Assembly (NCBI GenBank): GCA_002070755.1
Contig: MWDY01000302.1
Coordinates: forward strand, 1-32,321
Direction of reading: 5' to 3'
Origin: Spirochaetes bacterium ADurb.Bin110
GTDB lineage: Bacteria; Spirochaetota; Spirochaetia; Treponematales; Rectinemataceae
DNA: 32,321 bases
Shown: one piece after another, positions 7,938 through 15,331 of the stretch
Layout: each line of letters opens with the position of its first letter
Numbering within the stretch: position 1 is the stretch's first letter
The notes under the pieces: generated by a model
Seen by the model: only the letters and a program-made list of their open reading frames with translations
Told to the model about the DNA's origin: nothing
The model's database searches: none
Made by a program: the position numbers and the translations under genes

Positions 7938-9073
7938 CCAATATTCTCCGAGAGATGGGCGGCAATTTTGCGCGCTTTGATATCTATATCGAATATATCC
8001 TCGAATGATTCGATAGGCAAATTCCAGTCTCGTTCGAGTACCTTTGCGACCAGGTTGGCAATGTCGGTGAATCTGATTTTTCCATTATCGAAGCATTCTA
8101 CTGCGATTTCATTGGCTGCATTGAACACAATGCACTGAGCTTCTCCCTCGTCGATAGCCTGGCGTGCAATCCAGAGCATAGGATATCGCTCTCGCGTGGG
8201 TTCGTAGAAATCGAGACTCATACCTGCCAAGTCTGCAAAACCAAAGGAAGCCTGCATACTGTCTGGCCAATATAGCGCCATTTGTATTGGTAAGTGCATA
8301 TCAGGTTTTGAGATTTGGGCGTAAATAGCTCCTTCGATTGTACGAACCATTGCGTGGACATAGCTTTGAGGATGAATAAGCACCTTGATTTGCTCTTGAG
8401 GCATGTCGAAAAACCTAGAAGCCTCGATCAACTCTAGCCCTTTATTGGCCATTGTTGCAGAGTCAATGCTGATTTTTCTTCCCATCTGCCATATAGGGTG
8501 CTTGCAGGCTTCGTCTGCTGTAACAGTATCAAGCAATTCAAGAGGAAGAGAATAGAATGGTCCGCCCGATGCGGTGATTATAAGTTCGGAGACAATGCTT
8601 TTGCCAAATCTCTGAACAATTTGGAAAATTCCTGCATGCTCAGAATCTACAGGTATGATCTGGCATCGATTTTCTTGGGCAATGCTTTTTAGAAGTCTAT
8701 AGCCCATGACAATCGATTCCTTATTTGCAAGGGCTAAGTTTTTTCCACTCTGCAATGCTAGAATTGATGCTGATAGCCCAGATGCTCCTGCGATCCCGTT
8801 TACGACTATTTCTGCTTCCGTTTCCGAAAGAAGATGTGCTATTGCATCGATGCCATTCCAGTCCATTTCTTTAGGAGCGATAGATGTGTTGCTTGTCCAA
8901 GCTCCTTTAGCTTGCGGGAATTCTCTCTTGAGCTTTGCGGCAACGATGCTGTTGCTATGGATAGAAAAACCAACAAGCTCGAGCTTGTTCTCAGAATCTG
9001 CGCTCTTTCGAATCACCTCGAGAGTCTGTCTGCCGATAGAACCGGAAGCCCCTAGTACGATGACACGCTTCAG
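7934..9073 (-). CDS. dxr: 1-deoxy-D-xylulose-5-phosphate reductoisomerase, probable CTG start
   Basis: Dxr makes 2-C-methyl-D-erythritol 4-phosphate with NADPH, the committed step of the non-mevalonate isoprenoid pathway, which feeds undecaprenyl phosphate via uppS in the same operon. Visible motifs are the NADPH loop VLGASGSIG, LANKESIVMG, the metal and substrate site PVDSEHAGIFQ, TASGGPF and IDSATMANKGLELIEA. The open frame runs up to an ATG at 9169, but that adds 32 residues, including a hydrophobic stretch that overlaps cdsA. I place the start at CTG 9073: the protein then begins directly at the Rossmann fold, has 379 residues, and has GGAGG exactly 7 bases upstream. No ATG, GTG or TTG exists in frame near there. 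Confidence 0.9.
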   Translation of the reverse strand: MKRVIVLGASGSIGRQTLEVIRKSADSENKLELVGFSIHSNSIVAAKLKREFPQAKGAWTSNTSIAPKEMDWNGIDAIAHLLSETEAEIVVNGIAGASGLSASILALQSGKNLALANKESIVMGYRLLKSIAQENRCQIIPVDSEHAGIFQIVQRFGKSIVSELIITASGGPFYSLPLELLDTVTADEACKHPIWQMGRKISIDSATMANKGLELIEASRFFDMPQEQIKVLIHPQSYVHAMVRTIEGAIYAQISKPDMHLPIQMALYWPDSMQASFGFADLAGMSLDFYEPTRERYPMLWIARQAIDEGEAQCIVFNAANEIAVECFDNGKIRFTDIANLVAKVLERDWNLPIESFEDIFDIDIKARKIAAHLSENIG

Positions 9074-9098
9074 CTTTCTGCCTCCAATACCCTTGCCT

Positions 9099-9977
9099 CT
9101 ATAGATTAAACAAATGAAATGCAAAAGAAAAAGCAACAAAAAAAGGAGCACTAAAGTATAGACTATCAAATGAGTCCAAAATTCCTCCTCTTCCTGGTAC
9201 GATAGAGCCTGAATTCTTCATTCCTGCTGATCTCTTGAGAGCGCTTTCAAAGAGGTCGCCTACGATCACAAAGAATGCCATTCCCAACCCAAGAGAAAGG
9301 CTCAATAGTATATATGAGGCTCCAGAAGGCTTCCAAGCACCAGCCATTGGTCCTAATCCTATAAAAGCAGAGACTATCGATCCAATCGTGCCTCCTATAA
9401 AACCCGCAATACTCTTGTTTGGTGACACATCTAGAAGGTTTCTTTTCCTGGCAAGGTATTTGCCAAAAAGCCATGCAAGGCTGTCGTTTCCAAATGTAAG
9501 CATGGCAAAGGTGATTATCGTATATTGTGAATTAGGAAACCCAGAAACAATGAATATCAGAAATCCTGGAAGAAGCGCCGTATAAAAATTAATAAGCACG
9601 ATTGATGCTGCTTTCTTGATAAGATCTGGAAATGAATTCTTTTTTTGGAATACAATCGGAACCAGCATCAGTATCAAGCAGAATGACCAAGCAATAAACA
9701 AGACAAATGCAGTCTCTAGGGGTGATCGCGAGAAAATACATGATATATATGTCAATGCTGATGGAATTAAGCCAATGAAGGTTACCAAATCTCCTGAATC
9801 TGGCAAAGCAGCTCTAGTTAGCATATTTCGTAATTCTTTAGATGAAAGGAATTGTACAGCGAGAAGAATTCCTGAAATGATTATATAATGGGCAAATTGA
9901 AGGAAAAAAAGTGAAAGAATGAGTAAAGGAATACCTACAAAAAACAGAAGAAGCCTTGCCCTTGTATTCTCATTCAC
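9099..9977 (-). CDS. cdsA: Phosphatidate cytidylyltransferase CdsA
   Basis: CdsA condenses CTP with phosphatidic acid to give CDP-diacylglycerol, the branch point of phospholipid synthesis, in the inner membrane. The 292-residue protein has about eight hydrophobic segments. The C-terminal family signature runs from GDLFESALKR through PGRGGILDSFDSL at about residues 240-275. Three signature positions differ from the usual pattern: KN instead of KD, GRGG instead of GHGG, and DS instead of DR. The ATG overlaps the uppS stop (ATGA). The position between uppS and dxr is standard, which makes the assignment secure despite the changed residues. Confidence 0.92.
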   Translation of the reverse strand: MNENTRARLLLFFVGIPLLILSLFFLQFAHYIIISGILLAVQFLSSKELRNMLTRAALPDSGDLVTFIGLIPSALTYISCIFSRSPLETAFVLFIAWSFCLILMLVPIVFQKKNSFPDLIKKAASIVLINFYTALLPGFLIFIVSGFPNSQYTIITFAMLTFGNDSLAWLFGKYLARKRNLLDVSPNKSIAGFIGGTIGSIVSAFIGLGPMAGAWKPSGASYILLSLSLGLGMAFFVIVGDLFESALKRSAGMKNSGSIVPGRGGILDSFDSLYFSAPFFVAFSFAFHLFNL

Positions 9978-10678
9978 CGTGCATCTCCAAAACGCCTTTC
10001 GCGGTGCGCATAGTCGATAAGAGCAATATGAAGATCTTCTGGAGTAAAATCAGGCCAATATTTTGGCGAAAAGTATAGTTCGCTATAAGCAGATTGCCAT
10101 AATAGAAAATTGGATAGCCTCATCTCGCCACCTGTTCTGATGATGAGATCAGGATCAGGTATATCTGGATGATCGAGGTATCGCATAACTGTCGATTCCT
10201 CTATCGGTTCTTTGTCACCATTTGCCTGACTTGCTAGAATGCGCTGCATCGCTCGGACTACTTCGTCTCTACCTCCATAGTTGATCGCTAGGTTGACTGT
10301 CAATGAATGGTAATGAGCTGTATTCTCAATTGCCTTATCGATTTCGGAAAGCACATTATCTTGTAGCCCACTTCGTTCACCAGAGTGCACAATGCGTATC
10401 TCATTTTCTCGATAGAAATCCAACTCTTTGGTGATATGAGCTCGAATAAGTGACATAAGAAATCCAACTTCCTGTTCGGTGCGTTTCCAATTCTCTGTGG
10501 AAAAAACAAATAAGGAGAGAAACTTAATCCCTTCTTTCCGTGAGGCGAGTACTATACGTTTCGCTGTCTCTAATCCTTCCTTGTGCCCTTCTGTCCGAGC
10601 AAGGCCTCTCTGTGTTGCCCATCGACCATTGCCATCCATAATGATGGCAACATGAGAAGGCATGCAGTTCTCTTTCAT
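9974..10678 (-). CDS. uppS: Isoprenyl transferase (undecaprenyl diphosphate synthase family)
   Basis: This cis-prenyltransferase extends farnesyl diphosphate with isopentenyl diphosphate to make the C55 carrier for cell-wall precursors. The 234-residue protein shows the family's first block, HVAIIMDGNGRWA, with the catalytic Asp, and then GHKEG. FSTENWKR is at about residues 58-66. NYGGRDEVVRA, PDLIIRTGGEMRLSNFLLWQSAYSELYF and the C-terminal RERRFG follow. The ATG at 10678 has AAGGA about 9 bases upstream. A second ATG five codons in (MPSHVAI) is also possible. It lies 12 bases after frr and overlaps cdsA. Confidence 0.95.
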   Translation of the reverse strand: MKENCMPSHVAIIMDGNGRWATQRGLARTEGHKEGLETAKRIVLASRKEGIKFLSLFVFSTENWKRTEQEVGFLMSLIRAHITKELDFYRENEIRIVHSGERSGLQDNVLSEIDKAIENTAHYHSLTVNLAINYGGRDEVVRAMQRILASQANGDKEPIEESTVMRYLDHPDIPDPDLIIRTGGEMRLSNFLLWQSAYSELYFSPKYWPDFTPEDLHIALIDYAHRERRFGDAR

Positions 10679-10690
10679 TTCAAAGAATCC

Positions 10691-11245
10691 TTAGACTTCC
10701 ATTATTTCTCTTTCTTTCATTTCGAGAATTCTGGCGATTTGGGCAATGTAATCATCAGTCATTTTTTGGAGCTCTGCTTCTTCTTTCTTGAGAGCATCTT
10801 CAGCAACACCTCCTGCGTTCTGCTGCTTTTTGAGCTCTTCTAGAGCATCGCGTCTTATATTTCTGATTGCTACACGCGCCTGTTCGGCGATACTGCGGGC
10901 TGTCTTAACAAGCTCTTTTCTTCTCTGTTCAGTTAGAGGAGGAATGGCTATTCTAAGAACTTTCCCATCATTAGAGGGATTAAGACCTAAATCCGACTTG
11001 AGGATAGCCTTTTCGATTTCGCTGAATAAGGAGCGGTCCCATGGCTGAATAACTATGAGACGAGCTTCGGGAACCGAAATTGTCGCAACCTGGGAAAGAG
11101 GCGTTTTCTGACCATAGTAGTCGACTCTAACCTTGTCGAGAAGAACAGGGGACGCTCTGCCTGTACGTATGCTATTGAGCTCATCTTGAAATGCAGCGAT
11201 TGTCTTCTTCATCTTTTCTTCATGGGCAGCTTTATTCGATTCCAT
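10691..11245 (-). CDS. frr: Ribosome recycling factor
   Basis: RRF splits post-termination ribosomes together with EF-G. The 184-residue product has the standard two-domain layout. Domain I includes LNSIRTGRASPVLLDKVRVDYYG, followed by the small domain II (TPLSQVATISVPEARLIVIQPWD). Domain I then resumes with GLNPSNDGKVLRIAIPPLTEQRRKELVK. The ATG is preceded by AAGGAAGGAGAT, a very strong ribosome site. pyrH, which separates tsf and frr in many bacteria, is absent, as I recall from treponemal genomes. Instead there are 87 bases holding an inverted repeat (11283-11304). Confidence 0.97.
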   Translation of the reverse strand: MESNKAAHEEKMKKTIAAFQDELNSIRTGRASPVLLDKVRVDYYGQKTPLSQVATISVPEARLIVIQPWDRSLFSEIEKAILKSDLGLNPSNDGKVLRIAIPPLTEQRRKELVKTARSIAEQARVAIRNIRRDALEELKKQQNAGGVAEDALKKEEAELQKMTDDYIAQIARILEMKEREIMEV

Positions 11246-11282
11246 ATCTCCTTCCTTGATGTGCTATTCTGCAGGTACGGTA

Positions 11283-11304
11283 GGGCGATATCAATGGATC
11301 GCCC
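11283..11304. repeat. Inverted repeat between tsf and frr
   Basis: GGGCGAT (11283-11289) and ATCGCCC (11298-11304) form a perfect 7-base-pair stem with an 8-base loop, in the 87-base gap between tsf and frr. The T-rich flank (TTTTAT) lies after it on the plus strand, which is the wrong side for stopping minus-strand transcription. It is therefore not a normal terminator for this operon. It could mark processing or modulate expression between the two genes. Confidence 0.4.
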
Positions 11305-11332
11305 TTTTATGACCGGCATTGGTGGGGCATAT

Positions 11333-12184
11333 TCAATCTTGTCCGACTTTTGCAAAATAATAGTCGATAATTTCGAGCTGATAGCCTGTTTCCTTGGAAA
11401 CCTGAGCCAAAACATCTGCGACAGATGACTTCTCGTCTCTTACGAAGCCCTGGTTTAGGAGACAGACTTCGGCAAGAAGCTTCTTGAGCTTTCCAGATAA
11501 AATGCCTTCAAGGACCTTTTCGGGTTTGCTCTTTAACTTTTCGTCGAGCTCGAGCTGTTTTTGGAAGACTTCTTTCTGTTCTGCGATCCAGGCAGCGGGA
11601 ACTTTTGATTTGTCGAGGAACATAGGGTTGAAGGCTGCCACATGTAGAGCTATGTCATGTATAAAGCCAGCGATCTTCTCATTCTCGAAAGCCTTAGGGT
11701 TATTCGCTCTAAATTTTACTACAACACCAATTCTGCCTTCGCCATGTAGATAGGCATGGAGGGTTTCGTTTTCTTCTGCATAGAAATAAACAACGCGCCT
11801 CAGCGCAATATTTTCCTTTATGAGCGAAGCTATTTCCTTTACAATTGTCTCTAGGCTGTCATTTGTACTGGATGCTTTCTGTGATAAGGCACTTTCTGCG
11901 ATTCTTGTGCCCGCTGCTATAAAATCCTTATTCCTAGCGACAAAGTCCGTCTCACAAGCCAGCTCGATAAGTTCCAATTCCTTCGCATTTTGAGCTATGA
12001 AGATCCGACCTTCATTCGTTGCACGGCTAGCTCGCTTTTCGATTCCAGCAATTCCCCATTCGCGTAATAGCTTTTCTGCTGCAGAAAAATCGCCATGAGC
12101 TTCCATGAGCGCTTTCTTACAATCCATCATGCCCGCGCCAGTTTTTTCGCGCAGAGCTTTTACTTCACTTGCTTTTATTTCCAC
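11333..12184 (-). CDS. tsf: Translation elongation factor Ts
   Basis: EF-Ts exchanges GDP for GTP on EF-Tu. The N-terminal UBA-like domain (about residues 1-50) carries VKALREKTGAGMMDCKKALMEA. The core holds the diagnostic ACETDFVARN at about residues 75-85, and the later IGVVVKFRAN and MHVAAFNP-like block (IALHVAAFNPMFL) follow. Length is 283 residues. The start codon is GTG, read from the minus strand at 12184, with TTGAGGAG about 7 bases upstream. It follows rpsB by 28 bases, the near-universal rpsB-tsf arrangement. Confidence 0.96.
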   Translation of the reverse strand: MEIKASEVKALREKTGAGMMDCKKALMEAHGDFSAAEKLLREWGIAGIEKRASRATNEGRIFIAQNAKELELIELACETDFVARNKDFIAAGTRIAESALSQKASSTNDSLETIVKEIASLIKENIALRRVVYFYAEENETLHAYLHGEGRIGVVVKFRANNPKAFENEKIAGFIHDIALHVAAFNPMFLDKSKVPAAWIAEQKEVFQKQLELDEKLKSKPEKVLEGILSGKLKKLLAEVCLLNQGFVRDEKSSVADVLAQVSKETGYQLEIIDYYFAKVGQD

Positions 12185-12212
12185 AATCTATTCTCCTCAA
12201 TTTTCTCAATTT

Positions 12213-13094
12213 TCAATTCTCATCATAAAGGCGATCTTCATCAATTATAGGTTGTCCGACTTCCTGCTGCTCATCTGCTTCTTTGTTGCTCTGACTGGAG
12301 GATTCGGCATAATTCTCTAGATCGATCTCAACCTCATCTTCTTCTAGTTTTTGAGGAACGACTAGCTCTTGCTCCTCTTCAGGAGGCAGAGTCTCGATTA
12401 TCTTTAAGCCTTCGGAAGCGCCTGCCTCAATTACCGCATTTGCTATGATCTGAGTGAAAAGGCTAATAGATCGAATAGCGTCGTCATTGCCTGGAATTGG
12501 ATAGGTAATGCCTTCCGGATTACAGTTGGTATCGACTATTGCCACAATAGGAATGCCGAGGCGCTGAGCCTCCGCAACCGCGATTGCCTCTTTGCGCGTA
12601 TCCACAACAAAAAGGATACCTGGTAAGCTTGTCATCTCCTTTATTCCGCCGAGGTTTTTCTCAAGCTTTGCCTTTTCTTTTTGAAGACTTGCGATTTCCT
12701 TTTTGGTAAGACTGTTGAAAGTTCCGTCTACTTCCATACGCTCAATTTTTTTGAGCCTCTGAACAGATTTTCTTATGGTGGAAAAGTTTGTTAACATGCC
12801 ACCTAGCCAGCGATTGTTTACATAGAATTGCTCGCAGCGCTCGGCTTCTTTTTGTATGGCTGCTTGGGCTTGTTTCTTTGTTCCGACAAATAGCACGGAT
12901 TTCCCAGAACTGGCTACATTCTGCACTGCATCATAGGCTTCTTTTATGGCCTGGATGGTTTTTTGCAGATCTATGATGTGAATACCATTGCGCTCCGCGA
13001 AAATGTATTTTTTCATACGCGGATCCCAGCGCTTGACCTGGTGTCCAAAGTGTACACCTGATTCAAGCAGATTCTTCATGGTCACTACTGCCAC
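12213..13094 (-). CDS. rpsB: 30S ribosomal protein S2 (uS2) with acidic C-terminal tail
   Basis: uS2 joins the small subunit late and is needed for binding of uS1 and mRNA. The start [19 protein letters not shown] aligns with the family, followed by [33 protein letters not shown] and the [20 protein letters not shown] block at about residues 190-208. Beyond the usual end (near residue 230) is a strongly acidic tail of about 55 residues containing PPEEEQE and [10 protein letters not shown]. The start is GTG with GGGAGG about 5 bases upstream. A 7-base-pair hairpin immediately before the ribosome site suggests leader control. Confidence 0.96.
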   Translation of the reverse strand: MAVVTMKNLLESGVHFGHQVKRWDPRMKKYIFAERNGIHIIDLQKTIQAIKEAYDAVQNVASSGKSVLFVGTKKQAQAAIQKEAERCEQFYVNNRWLGGMLTNFSTIRKSVQRLKKIERMEVDGTFNSLTKKEIASLQKEKAKLEKNLGGIKEMTSLPGILFVVDTRKEAIAVAEAQRLGIPIVAIVDTNCNPEGITYPIPGNDDAIRSISLFTQIIANAVIEAGASEGLKIIETLPPEEEQELVVPQKLEEDEVEIDLENYAESSSQSNKEADEQQEVGQPIIDEDRLYDEN

Positions 13095-13108
13095 GTAGAC
13101 CTCCCACT

Positions 13109-13126
13109 ACCGGAATAGATTCCGGT
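13109..13126 (-). promoter_or_regulatory. Hairpin abutting the rpsB ribosome-binding site
   Basis: On the minus strand, ACCGGAA and TTCCGGT form a perfect 7-base-pair stem with a TCTA loop, ending only a few bases before the GGGAGG Shine-Dalgarno of rpsB. A weaker stem (CCAGC at 13180-13184 with GCTGG at 13194-13198) lies further upstream. rpsB leaders are autoregulated by S2 in some bacteria, so this is a candidate control element in the 131 bases between maf and rpsB. No clear promoter was found in this gap. Confidence 0.4.
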
Positions 13127-13225
13127 TCCCTTCCTTATATCTCGTCCTGCTCTCTACTAGAAAGCTAGGCGGAAAATGCCCAGCACTTAAAAGGCTGGAT
13201 TGTCGATAATTTGGGTTTCTCCTTG

Positions 13226-13906
13226 TTAAGGATCCAAATACCCCGACGCACGGAGAATGCCATATAATTCATGAATTGGCAAGCCCATTACGCCTGAGGA
13301 TGAACCTCTTATTTCTTCTATAAAGCATGAGCCAATTTCCTGGATTCGGTATGCTCCTGCTGCTCCGCGCCATTCCCCAAAATCAATATACCATGATATT
13401 TCTTCAGGTGTCATTGGTGAAAACTTGACTTCAGAGATAGAGAGAGCGGGGTAGTACCGATTGTTTGCCATATCAATAAGGCAAAGTCCACTAAAAACAG
13501 TCTGTCGTTTGCCTGCTTCCATCGAAAGCATTTCGAAAGCTTCGAGCTTGTTAGCCGGTTTGCCGAGCGTTATCCAACGCTCGGACATCCTAAAGGCTAC
13601 TAATGTATCGGCACCAAGCACAAATCGAGGTTCTCTAAGGCTTTCTCGATCAAAAGACGCCTTTTCTAAATACTTCTCAATAGAGGCCTTAACTACCTTT
13701 TGTCTTTGGGTTTTCTCAGACCAAAGAGCATTGCCACGCTTTGCTTTTGTTGTTGCAAGGGCTATGACACGTTCTCCAGGATCTAGGTTATCGAACGCCG
13801 TCTCGTCTATTGAAGGCATAATCCTAATAAAAGGTATTCTTATCGATTCAAGAATTGAACCCCTTCGCGAGGATTCACTTGCAAGCAAGATAGGTTCGCC
13901 ATACAT
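13226..13906 (-). CDS. maf: Maf-family nucleoside triphosphate pyrophosphatase
   Basis: Maf proteins hydrolyse non-canonical or pyrimidine nucleoside triphosphates to monophosphates. The 226-residue product begins with the substrate loop LLASESSRRGSIL (usually LASxSPRR). The catalytic GADTLV is at about residues 98-103, then LGKPANKLEAFEML, and the C-terminal GAYRIQ...GSSSGVMGLP region follows. An insertion of about 30 residues (roughly 60-94) separates the N-terminal part from GADT. The open frame reaches a TTG at 13945, but family alignment favours the ATG at 13906. That TTG lies in a -35-like TTGGCA, and no Shine-Dalgarno precedes either codon. It is upstream of rpsB on the same strand and may share its transcript. 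Confidence 0.88.
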   Translation of the reverse strand: MYGEPILLASESSRRGSILESIRIPFIRIMPSIDETAFDNLDPGERVIALATTKAKRGNALWSEKTQRQKVVKASIEKYLEKASFDRESLREPRFVLGADTLVAFRMSERWITLGKPANKLEAFEMLSMEAGKRQTVFSGLCLIDMANNRYYPALSISEVKFSPMTPEEISWYIDFGEWRGAAGAYRIQEIGSCFIEEIRGSSSGVMGLPIHELYGILRASGYLDP

Positions 13907-13916
13907 GATACAAGGA

Positions 13917-13945
13917 AATCTAATGAGAGATGAATACTTTGCCAA
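13917..13945 (-). promoter_or_regulatory. Predicted maf promoter, near-leaderless
   Basis: Read on the minus strand, TTGGCA (13940-13945, 5 of 6 to consensus) and TAGATT (13917-13922, 4 of 6) are separated by 17 bases. The -10 box ends 10 bases before the maf ATG at 13906, so the transcript would have almost no leader, in keeping with the absence of a Shine-Dalgarno. Confidence 0.45.
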
Positions 13946-13991
13946 GTCTTGAATCGATTTCTAAACGTGCTTTTTCAAAATAAGCGTTGGC

Positions 13992-14020
13992 TTGACGCAT
14001 ATCGATCTAAGTCTTAATAT
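13992..14020 (+). promoter_or_regulatory. Predicted promoter of tRNA-Arg
   Basis: TTGACG (13992-13997) and TAATAT (14015-14020) are separated by 17 bases. Transcription would start near 14027, about 32 bases before the mature tRNA 5' end. The -35 box matches consensus at 5 of 6 positions and the -10 box at 4 of 6. Confidence 0.6.
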
Positions 14021-14058
14021 GCAAAAATATGAGTTCAAGCTAAATCTGCATCTCACAA

Positions 14059-14132
14059 GAGCGATTAGCTCAGCTGGATAGAGCGTCGGCCTCCGGAGCC
14101 GAAGGTCGCGCGTTCAAATCGCGCATCGCTCA
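14059..14132 (+). tRNA. tRNA-Arg (anticodon CCG)
   Basis: A full 74-base cloverleaf can be drawn. The acceptor stem is GAGCGAT with ATCGCTC and discriminator A at 14132. The D stem is GCTC/GAGC. The anticodon stem TCGGC/GCCGA encloses loop CTCCGGA with anticodon CCG at 14093-14095. The T stem GCGCG/CGCGC encloses loop TTCAAAT. The 3' CCA is not encoded, since GAGA follows. It reads the CGG codon. Confidence 0.96.
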
Positions 14133-14175
14133 GAGAAAAATCTTCTATTTTTATATCTTATTTTGCATTTCTATC

Positions 14176-14204
14176 TTGCAAAAACATAAAAGCTGTCCAA
14201 TAAT
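14176..14204 (+). promoter_or_regulatory. Predicted leaderless promoter of lipoprotein 1
   Basis: TTGCAA (14176-14181) and AATAAT (14199-14204, 5 of 6 to TATAAT) are separated by 17 bases. Only 6 bases lie between the -10 box and the ATG at 14211, so transcription should begin at or next to the start codon. No Shine-Dalgarno is present. An overlapping inverted repeat, TTTTGCA (14161-14167) with TGCAAAA (14177-14183), flanks the -35 box and could be an operator. Confidence 0.45.
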
Positions 14205-14210
14205 AATAGC

Positions 14211-15296
14211 ATGAAAAGGACATGGTTTTTTAATAAATATCTTATTGGTGCTTTGATTATTGGTCTTCTTATAAGTTGTGCAACGCCTCCTCCAGCAGAG
14301 ACACCCAGTTCGGAAAGTCAGAGAGCAAAAGAGATTGTTCAAGGTACTTCGACACCAGAAATGCCAAGCACAACAGCTCCTGGAGATGTTCAGTCTGCTG
14401 CAAAAGCGGTTGTAGAAAGCCAGCAGCCTATGCCTAGCGAGACTCAAGCGCAATCAATGCCTTCTTCTAGTCCGCAGGCAAGCGCAAGTTATTATGCGCA
14501 ACCAATGACCGCAGAAGAAAGCAGATTCTTTCAGAATTATATTAATAGACTCAGCTATCTAGTATATTACAATGAGAATAGTGGCTTAGATCCACAGCTT
14601 GCAAAGGCTGCTGTCTCACAGGCGAATCGATACCTCATCGAAAAAGAAGGGCTTTCTGTCATCGATTTCGATCAGATTCAAAAGAATAAAAAAGATCAGA
14701 TAAGCGCTTATCAGGCAGAGACAGGTGGCTCTATAGATATCATCACTTATATCGCACAGAAACTCAATGCGGATATCTACCTTGAAATAGATGCTAAGAC
14801 AAGCTTTGGAGGAGTACCTGGAGCTTGGACTGGATCAGCACAAGGTAGTATCAAGATTTTTGATGCGTCGACGGCAGCACTTCTTGGATCGATTTCCTTT
14901 TTAAGCCCGCAGACATTTAGCCCTGTCTCTCCAGATGCGGCGATGATGAATGCAATATCAGGGATTATCTGGCAATCGATGCCAAAAGTCGTTGAGCAAG
15001 CAAAATTGCTTATGAGTACTATGACCGCATCTCGAGGGGTTCGATACGAACTTATACTTCAGAACACTCCTGATGCAATGGCGGTATCTCAATTTGAAAG
15101 GAATTTGGTGAAAAGAGTGCGTGAGGTTGAAAGACTGTCCTATTCGCCAGGAGAAACTCGGTTTGCTCTTTATGCTTTTATGCCAGCTTCTAAGATTCAA
15201 GATACCGTCTATGATGCTGCTTCAATGTCGGGTTTTCCGAATTGTTATCTTTTGTATATGAGAGGAAGATCCTACACATTCAATACAGGACTCTAA
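14211..15296 (+). CDS. Lipoprotein, probable CsgG/LpoB-like fold (cassette gene 1)
   Basis: The first of three consecutive lipoprotein genes. The N-terminus is a type II signal peptide: a basic start (MKRTWFFNK), a hydrophobic core, and the lipobox LISC with Cys at residue 23. A Pro/Ser/Gln-rich spacer to about residue 100 follows. The folded part includes GLSVIDFDQIQ, LNADIYLEIDAK and IKIFDASTAALLGSI. That pattern resembles CsgG/LpoB-type envelope lipoproteins, where an old and a new strand surround a conserved 'adiyl' motif. A second C-terminal module runs from about residue 270 to 361. The exact family is not certain and the function is unknown. It has no Shine-Dalgarno and is probably leaderless. 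Gene 2 follows after 35 bases. Confidence 0.7.
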   Translation: MKRTWFFNKYLIGALIIGLLISCATPPPAETPSSESQRAKEIVQGTSTPEMPSTTAPGDVQSAAKAVVESQQPMPSETQAQSMPSSSPQASASYYAQPMTAEESRFFQNYINRLSYLVYYNENSGLDPQLAKAAVSQANRYLIEKEGLSVIDFDQIQKNKKDQISAYQAETGGSIDIITYIAQKLNADIYLEIDAKTSFGGVPGAWTGSAQGSIKIFDASTAALLGSISFLSPQTFSPVSPDAAMMNAISGIIWQSMPKVVEQAKLLMSTMTASRGVRYELILQNTPDAMAVSQFERNLVKRVREVERLSYSPGETRFALYAFMPASKIQDTVYDAASMSGFPNCYLLYMRGRSYTFNTGL

Positions 15297-15331
15297 TGCA
15301 TTTTTGTAAAGTTCATTATTAGGAGGAAAAG

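Noticed and set aside
11283..11304. Rho-independent terminator within the tsf-frr operon
   Set aside because: The T-rich side is on the plus strand, opposite to the direction of the operon, so it is listed only as an inverted repeat.
13907..13945. TTG start of maf at 13945
   Set aside because: Family alignment begins at 13906, and the TTG is part of a -35-like TTGGCA.
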